Shown: positions 44,560-54,218 of the stretch, in pieces
How the letters are laid out: every line of letters begins with the position of its first letter
Numbering within the stretch: the first letter of the stretch is position 1
Source: Rhodanobacteraceae bacterium
GTDB lineage: Bacteria; Pseudomonadota; Gammaproteobacteria; Xanthomonadales; Xanthomonadaceae
NCBI GenBank assembly: GCA_024233975.1
Contig: JACKOX010000015.1
Location: 1 to 64,000, forward strand
Reading direction: 5' to 3'
Length of the DNA stretch: 64,000 nt
Translations under genes and position numbers: made by a program
The notes under the pieces: generated by a model
What the model was told of the DNA's origin: nothing
Database searches by the model: none
The model's input: the letters and a program-made list of their open reading frames with translations, nothing else

Positions 44560-46932
44560 ATGATGCCGACCCATACCCTCCGCCCCTACCTGCACCCTCA
44601 GAAGCGCCAGCGCACAGGGCTGCGCCTGCTGGCAGCATTGCTGCTGGTGGCGGCATTTCCTGCCACGGCGACCACTTTCACCGTGAACCGCCTGGACGAC
44701 TTGCCAGATGCAAGCCCGGGCGATGGCAGTTGCGCCATCTCCACCGGCTCGCCGAACAAATGCACGCTGCGCGCCGCGATCGAAGAGGCCAATGCGAATG
44801 GAAACCCGGCCCAGACCGACCAGATCCAATTCAGCCTGGGGCTGATCGTCATCAACATCAGCGGCACGCCGTTGCCGACGATCACCGAACGACTGATCAT
44901 CGACGGACGCACGGCTCCCAGCTACAACGGCTCTGCCACCGAAACCGCCGATGCGCCGCCTTCGGTCTACATCAACGGCGGCAGCCTGACCGGCACCACC
45001 GCCGACGGCTTCCGCATCAATGGCACCTCGCTGAGTGCCATACACGCCATCGGAGTCACTGGCTTCCCTGACAACGGCATCGAGGTTGTCAACGGCACTA
45101 TCACGACACTTGATGGCAACTGGATCGGTATTGCCCGCAACGGCACCATAGACGGCAACGACGGCGCCGGCGTATACCTGAGCGGCTGTGATAACTGCGT
45201 GATCGGTCAGGACGTGCTCTCCTTCGGCGTCGTCGACGGTGTCGGCAACGCCATCAGCAACAACGGCGAATCCGGCATCTACGTCATCAATGGTGGTGAC
45301 AACCTTATTGCCGGCAACCTGATCGGGCCCGATCCATTTGGCAATGTCACCATGGGCAACTCGCAGCATGGCATCCAACTGCTTGGCGCCAACAATCGCA
45401 TCGGCGACCTCCAGGGCGGCATCGGCGGTGCAGTCACCGCCGCCCCGAACACCATCCGCGGCAACACGCTGGACGGCATCCGTGCACAGGTTGGCGGACA
45501 GTACATCTACGCCAACCTGATCCTCTACAACGGCGGCAACGGGGTGTCGCTGAACGGTACGGGCAGCCGATTGGGCTTCACTGCGACACAGGGCAACTTC
45601 ATCCGCGGCAACACCGGCCATGGCGTCGCCATTGGCAACCTGTTCGCTTCCACCGGAAACCTCGTCGCGTACAACGGCATCTACCAGAACACCAGCCGCG
45701 GCGTTTATGTCTACAACGGCGGCAGCAACGAGGTGAAGAGCAACGAGATTTACCTCAACACCGACGATGCTGTGCGCGTCGATGCCGACAACACGACCAT
45801 CAGCAACAACCTGATTGGCCTGCAGGGTGCCGTGCTGTTCGGTAACGGCAACAACGGCGTGGTGCTGACCGGCAGCAACAACAACGTCACCAACAACTCG
45901 ATCGCGCAGATGGTGGATGACGGCATCGACGTGGTCAGCGGTGATGGCAACGTGATCAGCGGCAACCAGATCGGCATGAGCAACAGCGGCCTGGACTGGG
46001 GCAACAACACCGGCGCCGAGTTCCTCACCGCTGGCGTACGCGTCCGCAACGGCGCCACCAACACAGGCATCGAGGACAACCGCATCGGCTTCAACAACCA
46101 GGGCATCATCCTCGAGGGCGGCGGCACCGATGTCTGCGGCAATCGCATTGGTGTCGGCAGCGGGGACGAACTCGCCGGCAATGTCGGCGAGGGCATCTGG
46201 CTGCCCGGTGGCGGCAACCTGATCGGCGACCCGGACAACGGCTGCAGCGCCAACGTCATCGGCGACAACGGTTCGGACGGCATCCAGATCGACAGCCCCG
46301 CCAATATCATCCGCGGCAACCAGATCGGCGGTGTTCCCGGCGTCGACCTCGGCAACCACAACGGCGGCATCCTGCTGACCACCGCCAACGCCTACCTCAA
46401 CGAGATCAAGGGCAACACGCTGGTGTTCAACGATAACGATGGCGTGCGCGTCGGTTCAACCTCCGGCACCCGCAATCGCATCGAACAGAACAGCTTCGAG
46501 TGGAATGGAGACATCGGCATCGACATTGATGATGACAGCGTCACCAACAATGACGATTTCGACGCAGACACTGGTCCCAACAACCGGCAGAACTACCCGG
46601 TGATCACTGCACTGGTCGGCGGTGTCGGCGAACTCTCGGTGACCTACCGCGTGGACAGCGATACTGGAAGCTCGGTCTATCCGCTAAGCGTGGATTTCTA
46701 TCTCAAGGGCGGTGGCACCAACCAGGGTCGTCAGTTCATCCATCGCGACACCTATACCCTGGAGAACGTCGAGAAGACCATCAACGTGCCGTTGCCCCCG
46801 GGTGTATCGACCGACGGACTGACGACCATGGTGATCGACAACGATGGCAACAGTTCGGAGTTCAGTCCGCCGGTGAATTTCACCGCCATTCCTTTGATGG
46901 ACAATATCTTCAAGGACGGCTTCGAGGACTGA
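44560..46932 (+). CDS. Secreted CSLREA-type right-handed beta-helix protein with C-terminal DGFE tag
   Basis: 790 residues from the ATG at 44560. A signal peptide (RLLAALLLVAAFPATATT) is followed by a CSLREA-type opening (CTLRAAIEEANAN) and a long series of NosD/pectate-lyase-like beta-helix turns with patterns such as NxIxGN and GIxV. A C-terminal beta-sandwich (about 690-780) ends in NIFKDGFED. This is the same overall plan as the 1572-residue protein but with a single unit. It is likely secreted and polysaccharide-binding or adhesive; catalytic residues cannot be identified. Confidence 0.82.
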   Translation: MMPTHTLRPYLHPQKRQRTGLRLLAALLLVAAFPATATTFTVNRLDDLPDASPGDGSCAISTGSPNKCTLRAAIEEANANGNPAQTDQIQFSLGLIVINISGTPLPTITERLIIDGRTAPSYNGSATETADAPPSVYINGGSLTGTTADGFRINGTSLSAIHAIGVTGFPDNGIEVVNGTITTLDGNWIGIARNGTIDGNDGAGVYLSGCDNCVIGQDVLSFGVVDGVGNAISNNGESGIYVINGGDNLIAGNLIGPDPFGNVTMGNSQHGIQLLGANNRIGDLQGGIGGAVTAAPNTIRGNTLDGIRAQVGGQYIYANLILYNGGNGVSLNGTGSRLGFTATQGNFIRGNTGHGVAIGNLFASTGNLVAYNGIYQNTSRGVYVYNGGSNEVKSNEIYLNTDDAVRVDADNTTISNNLIGLQGAVLFGNGNNGVVLTGSNNNVTNNSIAQMVDDGIDVVSGDGNVISGNQIGMSNSGLDWGNNTGAEFLTAGVRVRNGATNTGIEDNRIGFNNQGIILEGGGTDVCGNRIGVGSGDELAGNVGEGIWLPGGGNLIGDPDNGCSANVIGDNGSDGIQIDSPANIIRGNQIGGVPGVDLGNHNGGILLTTANAYLNEIKGNTLVFNDNDGVRVGSTSGTRNRIEQNSFEWNGDIGIDIDDDSVTNNDDFDADTGPNNRQNYPVITALVGGVGELSVTYRVDSDTGSSVYPLSVDFYLKGGGTNQGRQFIHRDTYTLENVEKTINVPLPPGVSTDGLTTMVIDNDGNSSEFSPPVNFTAIPLMDNIFKDGFED

Positions 46933-46991
46933 GCGCACTTGCCATCAGCGGTAATCCGGTCAGGATAGGCGGGTCCAAGGGAGGACCCGCC

Positions 46992-48407
46992 ATGCAACCG
47001 CTTCGAATCATCGCCAGCCTGCTGATGCTGCTGGGTGCAGCAAACGCCTTCGCCACCGACGCGACCCGCACACTGCGCGTTGACTACAGCCACAGCGGCA
47101 ATGCGCTGTCCGACAGCTACAGCGTTGATCGGGTGGTCATTGAGCCATTGCCGTGGCCGGGAAGTCCTGACCAGAACATCGACCGCCTGCGTCGCGGCGC
47201 CTACTTCTTCGAGGTGGTCGATCCGGCCACCGACACGGTGCTCTATTCGCGCGGCTTCAGCTCGATCTTCGGCGAATGGCGAACCACCGGCGAAGCACGG
47301 CAGATGAATCGTCGCTTCAGCGAGTCGCTGCGCTTCCCGATGCCGGAGAAGCCGGTACGCATCCGCCTGTACGCGCGCGATGACCGCAACGAGTTTTCGC
47401 AGGTATGGACCACCGACATCGATCCGGCTGCATTGGATGTTCGCCACTCGACGGCACCGAAGCCCGGCGAGGTGGTCAGCATCCGCGACAGCGGCCCGTC
47501 GCCGGACAAGGTCGATCTGCTGATCCTCGGCGATGGCTACACCGCCGCCGAGCAGGACAAGTTCATCGCCGACGCCAATCGCCTGAGCAACGAACTGTTC
47601 AAGGTGTCGCCATTCAAGGAGCACGCGAACGACTTCAACGTCCACGCGCTGATGGCGCCATCGCCCGAATCCGGGGTGGCGCGGCCATCCGGCGGTCTGC
47701 ATCGCTGGACGCCGCTGGGCACGCGCTATGACGCCTTTGGCAGCGAACGCTATGTGCTGACCTTCGAGAACGAAGCCCTGCGCGACATCGCGCAGTGGTC
47801 TCCCTATGAGTTCATCGAAATCCTGGTCAACAACGAGACCTACGGCGGCGGGGGCATCTACGGCCTGTACAGCACCGCGGCTGCCGGCAGCGAATGGTCG
47901 CCCTACCTGTTCGTGCACGAGTTCGGCCACCACTTCGCCGGCCTCGCCGACGAGTACTACACATCATCGGTCGCCTACGAAACCGGCGGCGAGCGCAAGG
48001 AGCCGTGGGAACCCAACGTCACCGCATTGCGTGATCCGACGCAGCTCAAGTGGCGCTCCATGGTGAAGGGCGACACACCGCTACCAACGCCGTGGCCCAA
48101 GGCCGACTTCGAGAAACACCAGCAGGATTACCAGAAGGTCCGCGCCAAGCTTCGCGAAGACCAGCGCCCCGAGTCGGAAATGAATGCCCTGTTCCGCCGC
48201 GAAAAGACGCTGGAGGAAGACCTGCTGGGCAAGGCCAGGTACGCCAATGCCGTCGGCGCCTTCGAAGGCGCCAACTACGAAGCCACCGGCTACTACCGCC
48301 CCGAAGCCAACTGCGTGATGTTCACCCGCACCGAGGCCTTTTGCAGCGTCTGCGCCGCAGCTATCGAGGCGGTGATAGACCAGTACGCTACGCCAAGATC
48401 CGACTAG
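46992..48407 (+). CDS. Secreted M64 (IgA peptidase-type) metallopeptidase
   Basis: 471 residues with a signal peptide ending ANAFA. An N-terminal beta domain (about 25-150) is followed by the peptidase: VDLLILGDGYTAAEQDKF and the zinc site HEFGHHFAGLADEY, where the Glu is the general base. C-terminal Cys pairs (CVMF ... CSVCAAAI) probably form disulfides. Substrates of environmental M64 peptidases are unknown. A GGGAGG-like site precedes the ATG; it stands downstream of the beta-helix gene by 59 bases. Confidence 0.9.
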   Translation: MQPLRIIASLLMLLGAANAFATDATRTLRVDYSHSGNALSDSYSVDRVVIEPLPWPGSPDQNIDRLRRGAYFFEVVDPATDTVLYSRGFSSIFGEWRTTGEARQMNRRFSESLRFPMPEKPVRIRLYARDDRNEFSQVWTTDIDPAALDVRHSTAPKPGEVVSIRDSGPSPDKVDLLILGDGYTAAEQDKFIADANRLSNELFKVSPFKEHANDFNVHALMAPSPESGVARPSGGLHRWTPLGTRYDAFGSERYVLTFENEALRDIAQWSPYEFIEILVNNETYGGGGIYGLYSTAAAGSEWSPYLFVHEFGHHFAGLADEYYTSSVAYETGGERKEPWEPNVTALRDPTQLKWRSMVKGDTPLPTPWPKADFEKHQQDYQKVRAKLREDQRPESEMNALFRREKTLEEDLLGKARYANAVGAFEGANYEATGYYRPEANCVMFTRTEAFCSVCAAAIEAVIDQYATPRSD

Positions 48408-48422
48408 GCAAACGCTCGACCG

Positions 48423-48674
48423 CTATTGCCGTTCGACCAGCTCCGTCAGCGAGTAGTACGCGTGACAAGGGTCGCAGCGATAGCGGACGGCTTCCTTGGT
48501 CTTGTGCTCGTAGCGGAAGTTCAACCCGGTCATGTCGGACTCCCAGCCTGACGAGTACTCCGGCCGCACGTCGACACGCTCAAGCCTTCGGCGACAGACC
48601 GGGCATTGCTTGGGCTTGAACAGGAAGAACCACAGCTCCCGCCAGCCTTTGATGTCGAGTTCATATGAGAACAC
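48423..48674 (-). CDS. Small zinc-ribbon-like hypothetical protein
   Basis: About 83 residues if started at the GTG at 48674; a TTG at 48686 is the longer option. Two CxxC pairs, CPVC (about 24-27) and CDPC (about 67-70), suggest a single structural zinc site, and C-terminal YYSLTELVERQ is helical. I do not recognise the family. Codon use and GC are lower than in the flanking genes. It converges with the M64 gene. Confidence 0.55.
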   Translation of the reverse strand: MFSYELDIKGWRELWFFLFKPKQCPVCRRRLERVDVRPEYSSGWESDMTGLNFRYEHKTKEAVRYRCDPCHAYYSLTELVERQ

Positions 48675-48699
48675 TTGGCAATCCAATCCCTATGACGGC

Positions 48700-49068
48700 T
48701 CACTTCGCGGCTTTCACCGGCGATGACCTACCAACAACACCGACGAGTGCAGCGATGCCAGCCATCAAGAGAGCCAGTCCTTTGAACCCATGCAGCATCA
48801 AACTGACAGTCGACCATGGCTCACTCATTCGACAGCGACTTGGCGGCGGGAAGGAGCAGTCGTAAGGCGCCCAAGATGTGATGCCAAACCTGACAAACAA
48901 CGACAGCGCGATGGCAACAAGCAGGACTGCAGAAATTCTCGATGTTATTGATCGATGTTCACGGGCCAAGATAACAACCACGATCGCCAATAGTGCGAAA
49001 CCCAGACCCTCCGTGAGCTGCGTGGTGTCGATCAATCGCAGATAGATCTGGCGGCCAGCATCATCCAT
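48700..49068 (-). CDS. Small three-helix membrane protein
   Basis: 122 residues with three hydrophobic segments (about 22-36, 44-62 and 95-113) and a middle loop bearing two Cys (APYDCSFPPPSRCRM), possibly a periplasmic disulfide. No family recognised. The ATG at 49068 lies 11 bases after the stop of the DUF6159 gene on the same strand, so it may be co-transcribed with it. Confidence 0.6.
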   Translation of the reverse strand: MDDAGRQIYLRLIDTTQLTEGLGFALLAIVVVILAREHRSITSRISAVLLVAIALSLFVRFGITSWAPYDCSFPPPSRCRMSEPWSTVSLMLHGFKGLALLMAGIAALVGVVGRSSPVKAAK

Positions 49069-49079
49069 ACGACCCGGCC

Positions 49080-49928
49080 TCAGGCCTTGATCCGGAACGC
49101 ATTCTCCAGCGTCTGACGGTCGAAGGCGGCAGTGCCTTCACCATCCTCGGCGTAGCGGTACAGGGCGGTAGAGTAGATGCCCTGAAGCGCGGCCTGGATC
49201 AGCGCCAGCAGCACGAAGGCCAGCAGCATCAGTGCGCCGAAGGTGATACCCAGCGCAGCGGACTTGGCCACAACCGCGCTGCCGCCAAGAACGATGGCGA
49301 CAAAGATCAATCCCGACCAGATGAATGCGAATACCAGACCGATGCCGCCGTTGCCGATCAGGTTCTCGCCCCAGGTCTTCTTCAGCAGCAGGGCGCTTTC
49401 CTTGACCGCGTCCAGCGGACCAACGTCGCGATGCACCAGCACCGGCACGGCCATGAACTGGCTGATCGTCCACGCCGCGCCGAAGATGCCGGCGACAATC
49501 TTACCGACGAAGCCGGCACGTTCCTCGATCATGCGCAGGATCATGCCCACCGTGGCGGCGATGATCGCGTAACCGAAGATCACGCCGATCTTGCTTTTGG
49601 CGATGCCGAGACCGTCGGCCAGCGTCGCCTGCTTGCCATCAAGGTGCATGCTCGCCGCACCAACCAGCGCCGAGTTGAAGAAGATGATCACGAAGTACTG
49701 CACGGTATAGAAGCCGAAGGCCCAGACATAGGCCAGCGGGCTGCCACGCTCATCACTGAAGGCGTGCATCAGCCAGCCGCTGGTCGCCGCCGGCAGGATG
49801 AAAGTCGCCGCCACCACGATGCAGGCAATCGCCGACACCAGCGGGAACAGCAGCAGCGACGGATTGGCCTTCAATACCGAAGCGCTGGCCTTGATCAGCG
49901 ACCAGCTGCGCGAGAAACGTTCGAACAT
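49080..49928 (-). CDS. DUF6159-type polytopic membrane protein
   Basis: 282 residues with about six membrane segments. It opens with the family-like FSRSWSLIKASASVLKANPSLLLFPL and has GATWTISQFMAVPVLVHRD-like central sequence (here AAWTISQFMAVPVLVHRD). The function of the family is unknown. The C-terminus (YRYAEDGEGTAAFDRQTLENAF) is cytoplasmic. Confidence 0.78.
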   Translation of the reverse strand: MFERFSRSWSLIKASASVLKANPSLLLFPLVSAIACIVVAATFILPAATSGWLMHAFSDERGSPLAYVWAFGFYTVQYFVIIFFNSALVGAASMHLDGKQATLADGLGIAKSKIGVIFGYAIIAATVGMILRMIEERAGFVGKIVAGIFGAAWTISQFMAVPVLVHRDVGPLDAVKESALLLKKTWGENLIGNGGIGLVFAFIWSGLIFVAIVLGGSAVVAKSAALGITFGALMLLAFVLLALIQAALQGIYSTALYRYAEDGEGTAAFDRQTLENAFRIKA

Positions 49929-50031
49929 GGTGGTGCTCCCCGAATTGACAGAACCCTGTGGCGATCATGCCATGCCCCAGTGACGATGACGTGGCCACGA
50001 TGTGACCACGCCACCGACCATCACGGGCAAG

Positions 50032-52443
50032 TCAAATCGGTGATCCCGGCGGAATCGGCGGCAGCTTGCGCAGCTCGATCGAGCTCGGGTCGTCGAGATA
50101 GCGGGTGATGCGACTGGCGGCATCGCGTCGGCTGGCGGCGACGGTGCCGCTGCCCGGATGTGCAGCCAGCCAGCGCTCCAGTCGACCCAGCGCGGAGCGG
50201 ACGCTGGCGGCGACGGCCGGATGCAGCCTGGCGTCCTGCGCCGTCAGCATCAGCGCGTCGAGTACGACCCAGTTGGCAGCGTTCTGCACGGCGGTAGCGG
50301 CCGGCGCGCTGTCGTTGCCCGCATCCCGCTGCCAGCTGCCGGCAATCAGCGCGTCCAGCACTTCCTGCACGCCGGGTTGCTGGGCGTCGTGCGCGCGCTG
50401 CCAGGCCACGCGGTTGAGCCGCGCCGGATCGAGCAGGAACTGCAACGTATTCGCCGCACCGGCTTCGACAGTGGCAATCGGATCGAAAGTAGAAGAAGTA
50501 CTGCTCGCGAAGTCCTCGCGTGTCCGACCGTATTCGTTCGATGGTGGCGTCATCACGCGCAGCACCGCTTCCGGCAGTGCCAGCTGCCCACTGCCCAGCG
50601 ACGCCACCAGCCTCTTCAGTGCTTCGCGCTGGCGTTCCGCCGGAACGGCGCGAACGCCAGCAGCGGTATCGCCCACCTCGCCATAATCGAAGGCGCCGCC
50701 ACCGAGCAAGCGAGCCACGGCTTCGAGCTGATAGCGGTGCAACAAATAGACGGGCACCAGCCGTGATTCCAGCTCACCCAACTGGCGACCCGGCGGCAGC
50801 ACGTTGACGTTGAAGCCGGCCAGTGCGCGCTGGCGGATCGCCATCAGTTCGTCGTAGCGCGCGATGCTGTCCTCGCCGTTGTCCCAGAGCAGGCCATCGG
50901 GATCGGACGCACCGGTGGCGCGCGCGTCGCCGTCGCTGATGTAGCGATAACCTTGTGCGCGGATGGCCTGGCGCAGATCGGCAAGATGCTGCGCGGTGCG
51001 GCCATCGGCGAACTCACCGTAGCCGTGCGCGACCAGGAAGTCGTCCCAGGGACCGACGCCGACGCCATAGGCTTTCGACAGATCCAACCGGTTGCCGTCG
51101 AGGCGGATGTCCGGGTGCGGGTAGTCCATCACCGAGCCATTGCCGTGGCGGCTGGCAGCGAAGTTGTGCGCGAAGCCCAGCGTATGACCGACCTCGTGTG
51201 CGGCCAGCTGGCGCAGACGCGCCAGCGCCATGGCTTCGGCCTGTCGATGACGTTCCGTCGGATCGCTGACGCCGAAGGCGCCGAGCAGCGCTTCGGCGAT
51301 CAGCATGTCCTGGCGCACGCGCTGCGAGCCCAGCAACACCGAACCCTTGATGATCTCGCCGTTGCGCGGATCGGTGATGGCGGCGCCATAGCTCCAGCCA
51401 CGGGTGGCGCGATGCACCCACTGGATCACATTGTATCGCGCGTCCATCGGATCGGCGCCTTCGGGCAGCAGCTCGACGCGGAAACCGCCCTCGAAGCCGG
51501 CCTTGTCGAAGGCATCGGCCCACCAGCCCGCACCCTCCATCAGCGCCGAACGCACCGGCTCCGGCGTGCCGGGATCGACGTAATAGATGATTGGTTCGAC
51601 CACCGGGCCGCGTTCGGCCGTCGGATCGACGCGCTGCAGACGATGCCGCGGCTGGAACTTCACCTCCAGCGAATCACCCAGCGGCTGCGCGAAGTCGGTG
51701 AAGCCCACCGAAAATGCGCCCGACGCCGGATGATAGGCACGCGGCTCGTAGCCCGGTCCCGACAGCCTCACCAGACTGATGTGCTGGCGCAGCGTGATTG
51801 CCTGCGAATCCATCGCCACGTCGCGGACGAACGCACCTTCGCCGGCACCGGTAAAGGTCAGCAGGCCTTCGAGTTCGGTGTTGTCGGGAAAGGTTTTCGA
51901 AGCCTCCGGCAGGGCGACGCTGCGGCCGTCGTCAATCCGGTAGTCGCCCTGCTGCGTGGCCTTCAATTGCCTGGCGATGCCGTGGCGGTCACTGGCGAGG
52001 AAGCTGGAGAAATCCACGCGCAGCGGCTCGCCCTCCATCACCTCGCCGGCCCAGAGCACGGAATCGGCGAATGCCTCCTCGACACTCGCCCGCTCGCGCG
52101 CATTCTCGGAGCGCGCCACGAAACGCGTATTGCGCGCCACCAGCAGCAGCTTGTTGCCGACACGACGGAATTCGACCAGCCTCATTTCGCCGGGCTGGCC
52201 CCGATCCAGGCCGATGTCGTTGGAACCGAGCCCAGCCGGCAAGGAGGTCATCAGCAGGAAAGGCTCATCCAGCGCCTTCACGCCGAGGATCACCTTTCCG
52301 TCCGCATTGGCATAAAGGTCGAAAAGGCCGGACTGCGCCGGCTTCAGCTCAGGCGTCTTGCGACGGGCATCGGCCGGACCGGCAAGCAGCAGGCCGAGCA
52401 GCAGCAACAGCAGCGCCGGAAGTCGGAATGACGGGACGGACAT
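50032..52443 (-). CDS. Exported zinc-dependent metalloprotease (DUF5117/DUF4953 type)
   Basis: 803 residues from the ATG at 52443 (GGAG site). A signal peptide (FRLPALLLLLLGLLLAGPADA) is followed by a DUF5117-like N-region (about 45-240), a DUF5118-like linker and a catalytic domain with the extended metzincin motif AAHEVGHTLGFAHNF (HExxHxxGxxH) and the downstream Met-turn SVMDYPHPDI. The length is typical for this Bacteroidetes/Xanthomonadales family. It is probably periplasmic or outer-membrane-associated; substrates unknown. Confidence 0.9.
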   Translation of the reverse strand: MSVPSFRLPALLLLLLGLLLAGPADARRKTPELKPAQSGLFDLYANADGKVILGVKALDEPFLLMTSLPAGLGSNDIGLDRGQPGEMRLVEFRRVGNKLLLVARNTRFVARSENARERASVEEAFADSVLWAGEVMEGEPLRVDFSSFLASDRHGIARQLKATQQGDYRIDDGRSVALPEASKTFPDNTELEGLLTFTGAGEGAFVRDVAMDSQAITLRQHISLVRLSGPGYEPRAYHPASGAFSVGFTDFAQPLGDSLEVKFQPRHRLQRVDPTAERGPVVEPIIYYVDPGTPEPVRSALMEGAGWWADAFDKAGFEGGFRVELLPEGADPMDARYNVIQWVHRATRGWSYGAAITDPRNGEIIKGSVLLGSQRVRQDMLIAEALLGAFGVSDPTERHRQAEAMALARLRQLAAHEVGHTLGFAHNFAASRHGNGSVMDYPHPDIRLDGNRLDLSKAYGVGVGPWDDFLVAHGYGEFADGRTAQHLADLRQAIRAQGYRYISDGDARATGASDPDGLLWDNGEDSIARYDELMAIRQRALAGFNVNVLPPGRQLGELESRLVPVYLLHRYQLEAVARLLGGGAFDYGEVGDTAAGVRAVPAERQREALKRLVASLGSGQLALPEAVLRVMTPPSNEYGRTREDFASSTSSTFDPIATVEAGAANTLQFLLDPARLNRVAWQRAHDAQQPGVQEVLDALIAGSWQRDAGNDSAPAATAVQNAANWVVLDALMLTAQDARLHPAVAASVRSALGRLERWLAAHPGSGTVAASRRDAASRITRYLDDPSSIELRKLPPIPPGSPI

Positions 52444-52640
52444 GGGCGGCTCCGGAAGGACGGAAAGCCACACTGTAGCGGCGCCGGTCACCGCTGCAAG
52501 CCATGACCGACGACGTGCACGGCTCGACAGCCGGGACAGCTGCGGTTCATGCTGCGGCGACGGAATCCGCCTGACCCCGCGTTGCAGGAGTCACGGAGCA
52601 GGAATCGACCGCTCCGTTTCCCTTTCCAAGGAGACATCCC

Positions 52641-53156
52641 ATGAACAAGTCACGCTGGTTGATCCCGGGCATGGCCCTGTTGCTGGCTTCACCGCTGCTG
52701 CTGGCTGCCGGCCAAAAAGGCGGTCCCAAGCTCGACGCCAACGGCTTTCCGCCGCACCTGTCGGCCATCGACACCAACAAGGACGGCAAGCTGAGCGCCG
52801 AAGAGATCAACGCTGCCGAAGATGCCCGCATCGCCAAGCTGGACGCCAATGGTGACGGTGAAGTCACCGCCGAGGAATTCAAGGCGCACCGTGAAGCGCG
52901 CCGCCAGGAGCGTTCGCAGAAGCGGATGGCACGTCTGGATACCAATGGCGACGGCGTGGTCAGCACCGACGAGCTGAAGGCCCAGGGCCATGAGCGCATG
53001 ATGAAGCTGGACACCAATGGTGACGGCACCATCAGCGCCGACGAGATGCGCGAGCATCACCAGGGCATGCGTGGCGACAAGCGCGGCGAGCGTGGCGAGC
53101 ACCGCCGTCATGGTGGCTGGCAGGACGACGCCCCGCCGGCCGACAAGGGCGACTGA
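52641..53156 (+). CDS. Exported protein with four EF-hand loops
   Basis: 171 residues. AAGGAGA lies 8 bases before the ATG, one of the best ribosome sites in the window. A signal peptide (IPGMALLLASPLLLAAG) is followed by four EF-hand loops: DTNKDGKLSAEE, DANGDGEVTAEE, DTNGDGVVSTDE and DTNGDGTISADE. The tail is Arg/Gly/His-rich. It is a likely periplasmic calcium buffer or sensor. It stands 37 bases before an ECF sigma gene and may report to, or be controlled by, that system. Confidence 0.9.
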   Translation: MNKSRWLIPGMALLLASPLLLAAGQKGGPKLDANGFPPHLSAIDTNKDGKLSAEEINAAEDARIAKLDANGDGEVTAEEFKAHREARRQERSQKRMARLDTNGDGVVSTDELKAQGHERMMKLDTNGDGTISADEMREHHQGMRGDKRGERGEHRRHGGWQDDAPPADKGD

Positions 53157-53193
53157 GCGCCAGCGGCGTGCCCGGCTTGCGATCCGCCAACGG

Positions 53194-53769
53194 ATGACCA
53201 CGGCAGGCGGCGATGATCCCGACCTGCCGCTGGTCATCGCCATTGGACAGGGCGACGCCTCGGCAGCCGCGACGCTGGTTGATCGCTATGCCCGCCGCCT
53301 GCAGGCCTTCGCCTGGCGGATGCTGGGCGACCGCGAAGAAGCCGAGGACGTGGTGCAGGACAGCTTCCTGCGACTGTGGAAGCACGCGCGGCGATGGAAG
53401 CCCGGCGCCGCGCGGTTCTCGACCTGGCTCTACCAGGTCGCCGCCAACGGTTGTCGCGACCGCCTGCGCAAGCGGCGCGACCATTCCGCCGAGGCCGTCG
53501 ACTGGCTGGTCGACGACACACCCGGCGGCAGGGAACAGCTGCAGCAGGCCGAACGCGACGCCGTGGTCCAGCAGGCCGTCAACGAACTGCCGGATCGCCA
53601 GCGCGAGGCACTGCTGCTCAGCCACTACGACGGCATGGGCAACCCGGACATCGCCGCCGTGCTGGAGGTCAGCGTGGAAGCGGTGGAATCGCTGCTCGCA
53701 CGGGCACGGCGCAGACTCCGCGACGAGCTGGCGCCATTGAAGACGCAAGGCAAGGGGGAATCCTCATGA
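53194..53769 (+). CDS. ECF RNA polymerase sigma factor
   Basis: 191 residues from the ATG at 53194; the ribosome site is weak. Region 2 shows DREEAEDVVQDSFLRLWKHARRW with FSTWLYQVAANGCRDRLRKR, and region 4 shows LPDRQREALLLSHYDGMGNPDIAAVLEVSVEAVESLLARARRRL. It directs RNA polymerase to stress-type promoters. The next gene overlaps its stop (ATGA) and is the probable anti-sigma partner, followed by a metal-sensor-like protein. Confidence 0.93.
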   Translation: MTTAGGDDPDLPLVIAIGQGDASAAATLVDRYARRLQAFAWRMLGDREEAEDVVQDSFLRLWKHARRWKPGAARFSTWLYQVAANGCRDRLRKRRDHSAEAVDWLVDDTPGGREQLQQAERDAVVQQAVNELPDRQREALLLSHYDGMGNPDIAAVLEVSVEAVESLLARARRRLRDELAPLKTQGKGESS

Positions 53770-54218
53770 CATCCGAAACGCCGAACAAGCTGTCGCTGTC
53801 ACGATTCGAGGAGCTGCTGGATCAACACGGCAGCGATGCGACGGGCTGGCCGGCGACGGAGCGCGATGCTGCGCAGGCCCTGCTGACCATGTCGGCGGAG
53901 GCACGCTCGCTGCAGCAGCGTGCGGCCGAGACGGATCAGCGCCTTTCGCAGTGGCAGTCACCGGAGGCATCCCCCGGATTCCGGCGCCGCCTGCTGGCTG
54001 ACTTCGCCGCGCAGCAGCCCGCGCCATCCTGGCTGGGCCTGCTGATGCGGCAGCTGGGCGGCGCGCGCCTGGCCATGCCGGCCATGGCGGCGGCAATGGT
54101 GCTGGGGATCATGGTCGGCAACTGGCTGCCGATGGACGGCAGCAGCGTCGATGATGTCGCCAGCGACGATGCGCTGTCACTGCTGCAGTACGACCTCGGC
54201 GAGGAGGGCGAATGGTGA
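53766..54218 (+). CDS. Putative anti-sigma factor, single-pass membrane protein
   Basis: 150 residues, ATG overlapping the sigma factor stop. The cytoplasmic N-part (RFEELLDQHGSDATGWPATERDAAQ) is of a type often found beside ECF sigma genes; it lacks the HxxxCxxC zinc motif of ZAS anti-sigma factors. One membrane segment (AMPAMAAAMVLGIMVGNWL, about 100-118) leaves a short acidic periplasmic tail. Assignment rests on topology and position. Confidence 0.7.
   Translation: MTSETPNKLSLSRFEELLDQHGSDATGWPATERDAAQALLTMSAEARSLQQRAAETDQRLSQWQSPEASPGFRRRLLADFAAQQPAPSWLGLLMRQLGGARLAMPAMAAAMVLGIMVGNWLPMDGSSVDDVASDDALSLLQYDLGEEGEW

Noticed and set aside
44431..46359. 642-codon open frame on the minus strand
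   Set aside because: Antisense to the second beta-helix protein; low-complexity Ala/Val/Asp product typical of a shadow frame.
53376..54218. 280-codon frame as a long anti-sigma protein
   Set aside because: The first 130 codons overlap the ECF sigma gene in another frame with Arg/Gly-rich shadow sequence; the real start is the ATG at 53766 overlapping the sigma stop.
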